DNA of 64,000 nucleotides from Candidatus Hydrogenedentota bacterium (lineage in GTDB: Bacteria > UBA8481 > J006), in the NCBI GenBank assembly GCA_003697085.1, contig RFFU01000094.1:21552-85551 (forward strand). Direction: 5' to 3'. The notes beneath the pieces were generated by a model, which was given only the letters and a program-made list of their open reading frames with translations, searched no databases and was not told where the DNA came from. Numbering within the stretch: position 1 is the stretch's first letter; each line of letters begins with the position of its first letter. Below, in pieces: positions 63,735 to 64,000 of the stretch. Position numbers and translations under genes: made by a program.

Positions 63735-64000
63735 CTCTCTCCATCAGCCAGGCGGCGGGGAAAGAACATGTATGAGAAATGACGCGAGGGTAATGGTATT
63801 CCGTAAGGGCGCGTTCGACGACGCGGCCGAAACGGGGCACGATCCTTTTCCTGCGGGAGTCGTGCTTCGGGGCATTATCCCGTGCGCTTCAATGCGAGGT
63901 CTTGGAATGAGAGAGCCGGTTCCCAAGGCGCCGCCGGATTCGTTCTCGCGGCACCATTCTTGCTACGTTGATTCTGAGATGACGAGCGGGTAGAGTTCTG
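63735..64000. other. Non-coding right edge
   Basis: Besides the right direct repeat (63866-63940) I see no gene in this stretch. Confidence 0.5.
63866..63940 (+). repeat. Imperfect direct repeat, right copy (flanks mntA-hepT)
   Basis: Same orientation as the copy at 62647-62722. Contains TATCCCGTGCGCTTC, GAGAGAGCCGGTTCCCAA and GGCGCCGCCGG. Confidence 0.8.

Noticed and set aside
1-64000. tRNA, rRNA and riboswitch search by eye
   Set aside because: I found no convincing T-loop/anticodon arrangement, rRNA segment or known riboswitch core; a covariance-model search would be needed to exclude them.

Overview
The window comes from a Gram-negative (diderm), GC-rich bacterium (my estimate is in the upper fifties percent GC). 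It carries a lipid A operon (skp-lpxD-lpxC/fabZ-lpxA), a Lol-type lipoprotein exporter, an RND efflux triad, an OmpA-family protein and capsule/EPS export genes. Several features are unusual for a proteobacterium: an LpxC-FabZ fusion, CdaA/CdaR (c-di-AMP), a tmk-yaaR pair, folate-dependent TrmFO and a MqnC/CofH-like radical SAM enzyme. Together with the many intergenic hairpin and low-complexity repeats, this fits an uncultivated bacterial phylum better than a well-known one. I cannot place it more precisely. I saw no rRNA, tRNA, CRISPR array, IS element or phage gene.

Layout. 0.25-3.4 kb: trmJ, then a translationally coupled bioF-like/KAS pair on the minus strand. 3.4-4.3 kb: repeat-rich non-coding DNA. 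4.3-5.3 kb: an AT-richer SGNH hydrolase. 5.4-11.0 kb: tolC-mfp-RND efflux operon (minus). 11.2-14.1 kb: isoprenylcysteine-methyltransferase-like protein, nadA and a frameshifted SAM methyltransferase (plus). 14.5-18.4 kb: lipid A operon (minus). 18.8-30.4 kb: one long, tightly overlapping minus-strand operon, ftsH-folP-pilZ-cdaA-cdaR-pdxJ-GAF/HD-GYP-lysS-lolC-lolD, which mixes proteostasis, cofactor synthesis, two cyclic-dinucleotide systems and lipoprotein export. 30.4-34.5 kb: PflX-type radical SAM, a beta-propeller lipoprotein overlapping it tail to tail, and an orphan secreted protein. 34.9-40.4 kb: tmk-yaaR facing trmFO-topA-smg. 40.5-49.1 kb: radical SAM protein, then an exopolysaccharide module (Wza, Wzc-like co-polymerase/kinase, FecR-like, unknown secreted protein, ExeA-like ATPase with a peptidoglycan-binding tail). 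49.4-58.0 kb: glnA, glycine-zipper lipoprotein, HAD-like protein, then mqnC-like/ompA/TolB-like genes read as one unit, a TerB protein and a coiled-coil protein. 58.2-62.6 kb: DUF4254 protein, degenerate UvrD-like protein, MscS channel. 63.1-63.7 kb: an MntA-HepT toxin-antitoxin pair bracketed by imperfect direct repeats.

The most interesting signals are not single genes. (1) A dispersed hairpin family, GGAGCGCAG...CTGCG, has stems that differ between copies yet keep pairing. It is embedded in a composite non-coding module present near 3.5 kb and, inverted, near 56.6 kb. (2) In five genes or ORFs a sigma70-like -10 box ends exactly 7 or 8 nt before the start codon, and ftsH has one ending 6 nt before; this suggests leaderless mRNAs. 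(3) A second-messenger island joins PilZ, CdaA, CdaR and HD-GYP. (4) Two enzymes keep their fold but have lost catalytic motifs: the Wzc-like Walker A' and UvrD-like motifs II and VI. (5) The MntA-HepT cassette lies between repeats.

Translational overlaps of the NTGA type are very common, so many adjacent genes are probably co-translated.
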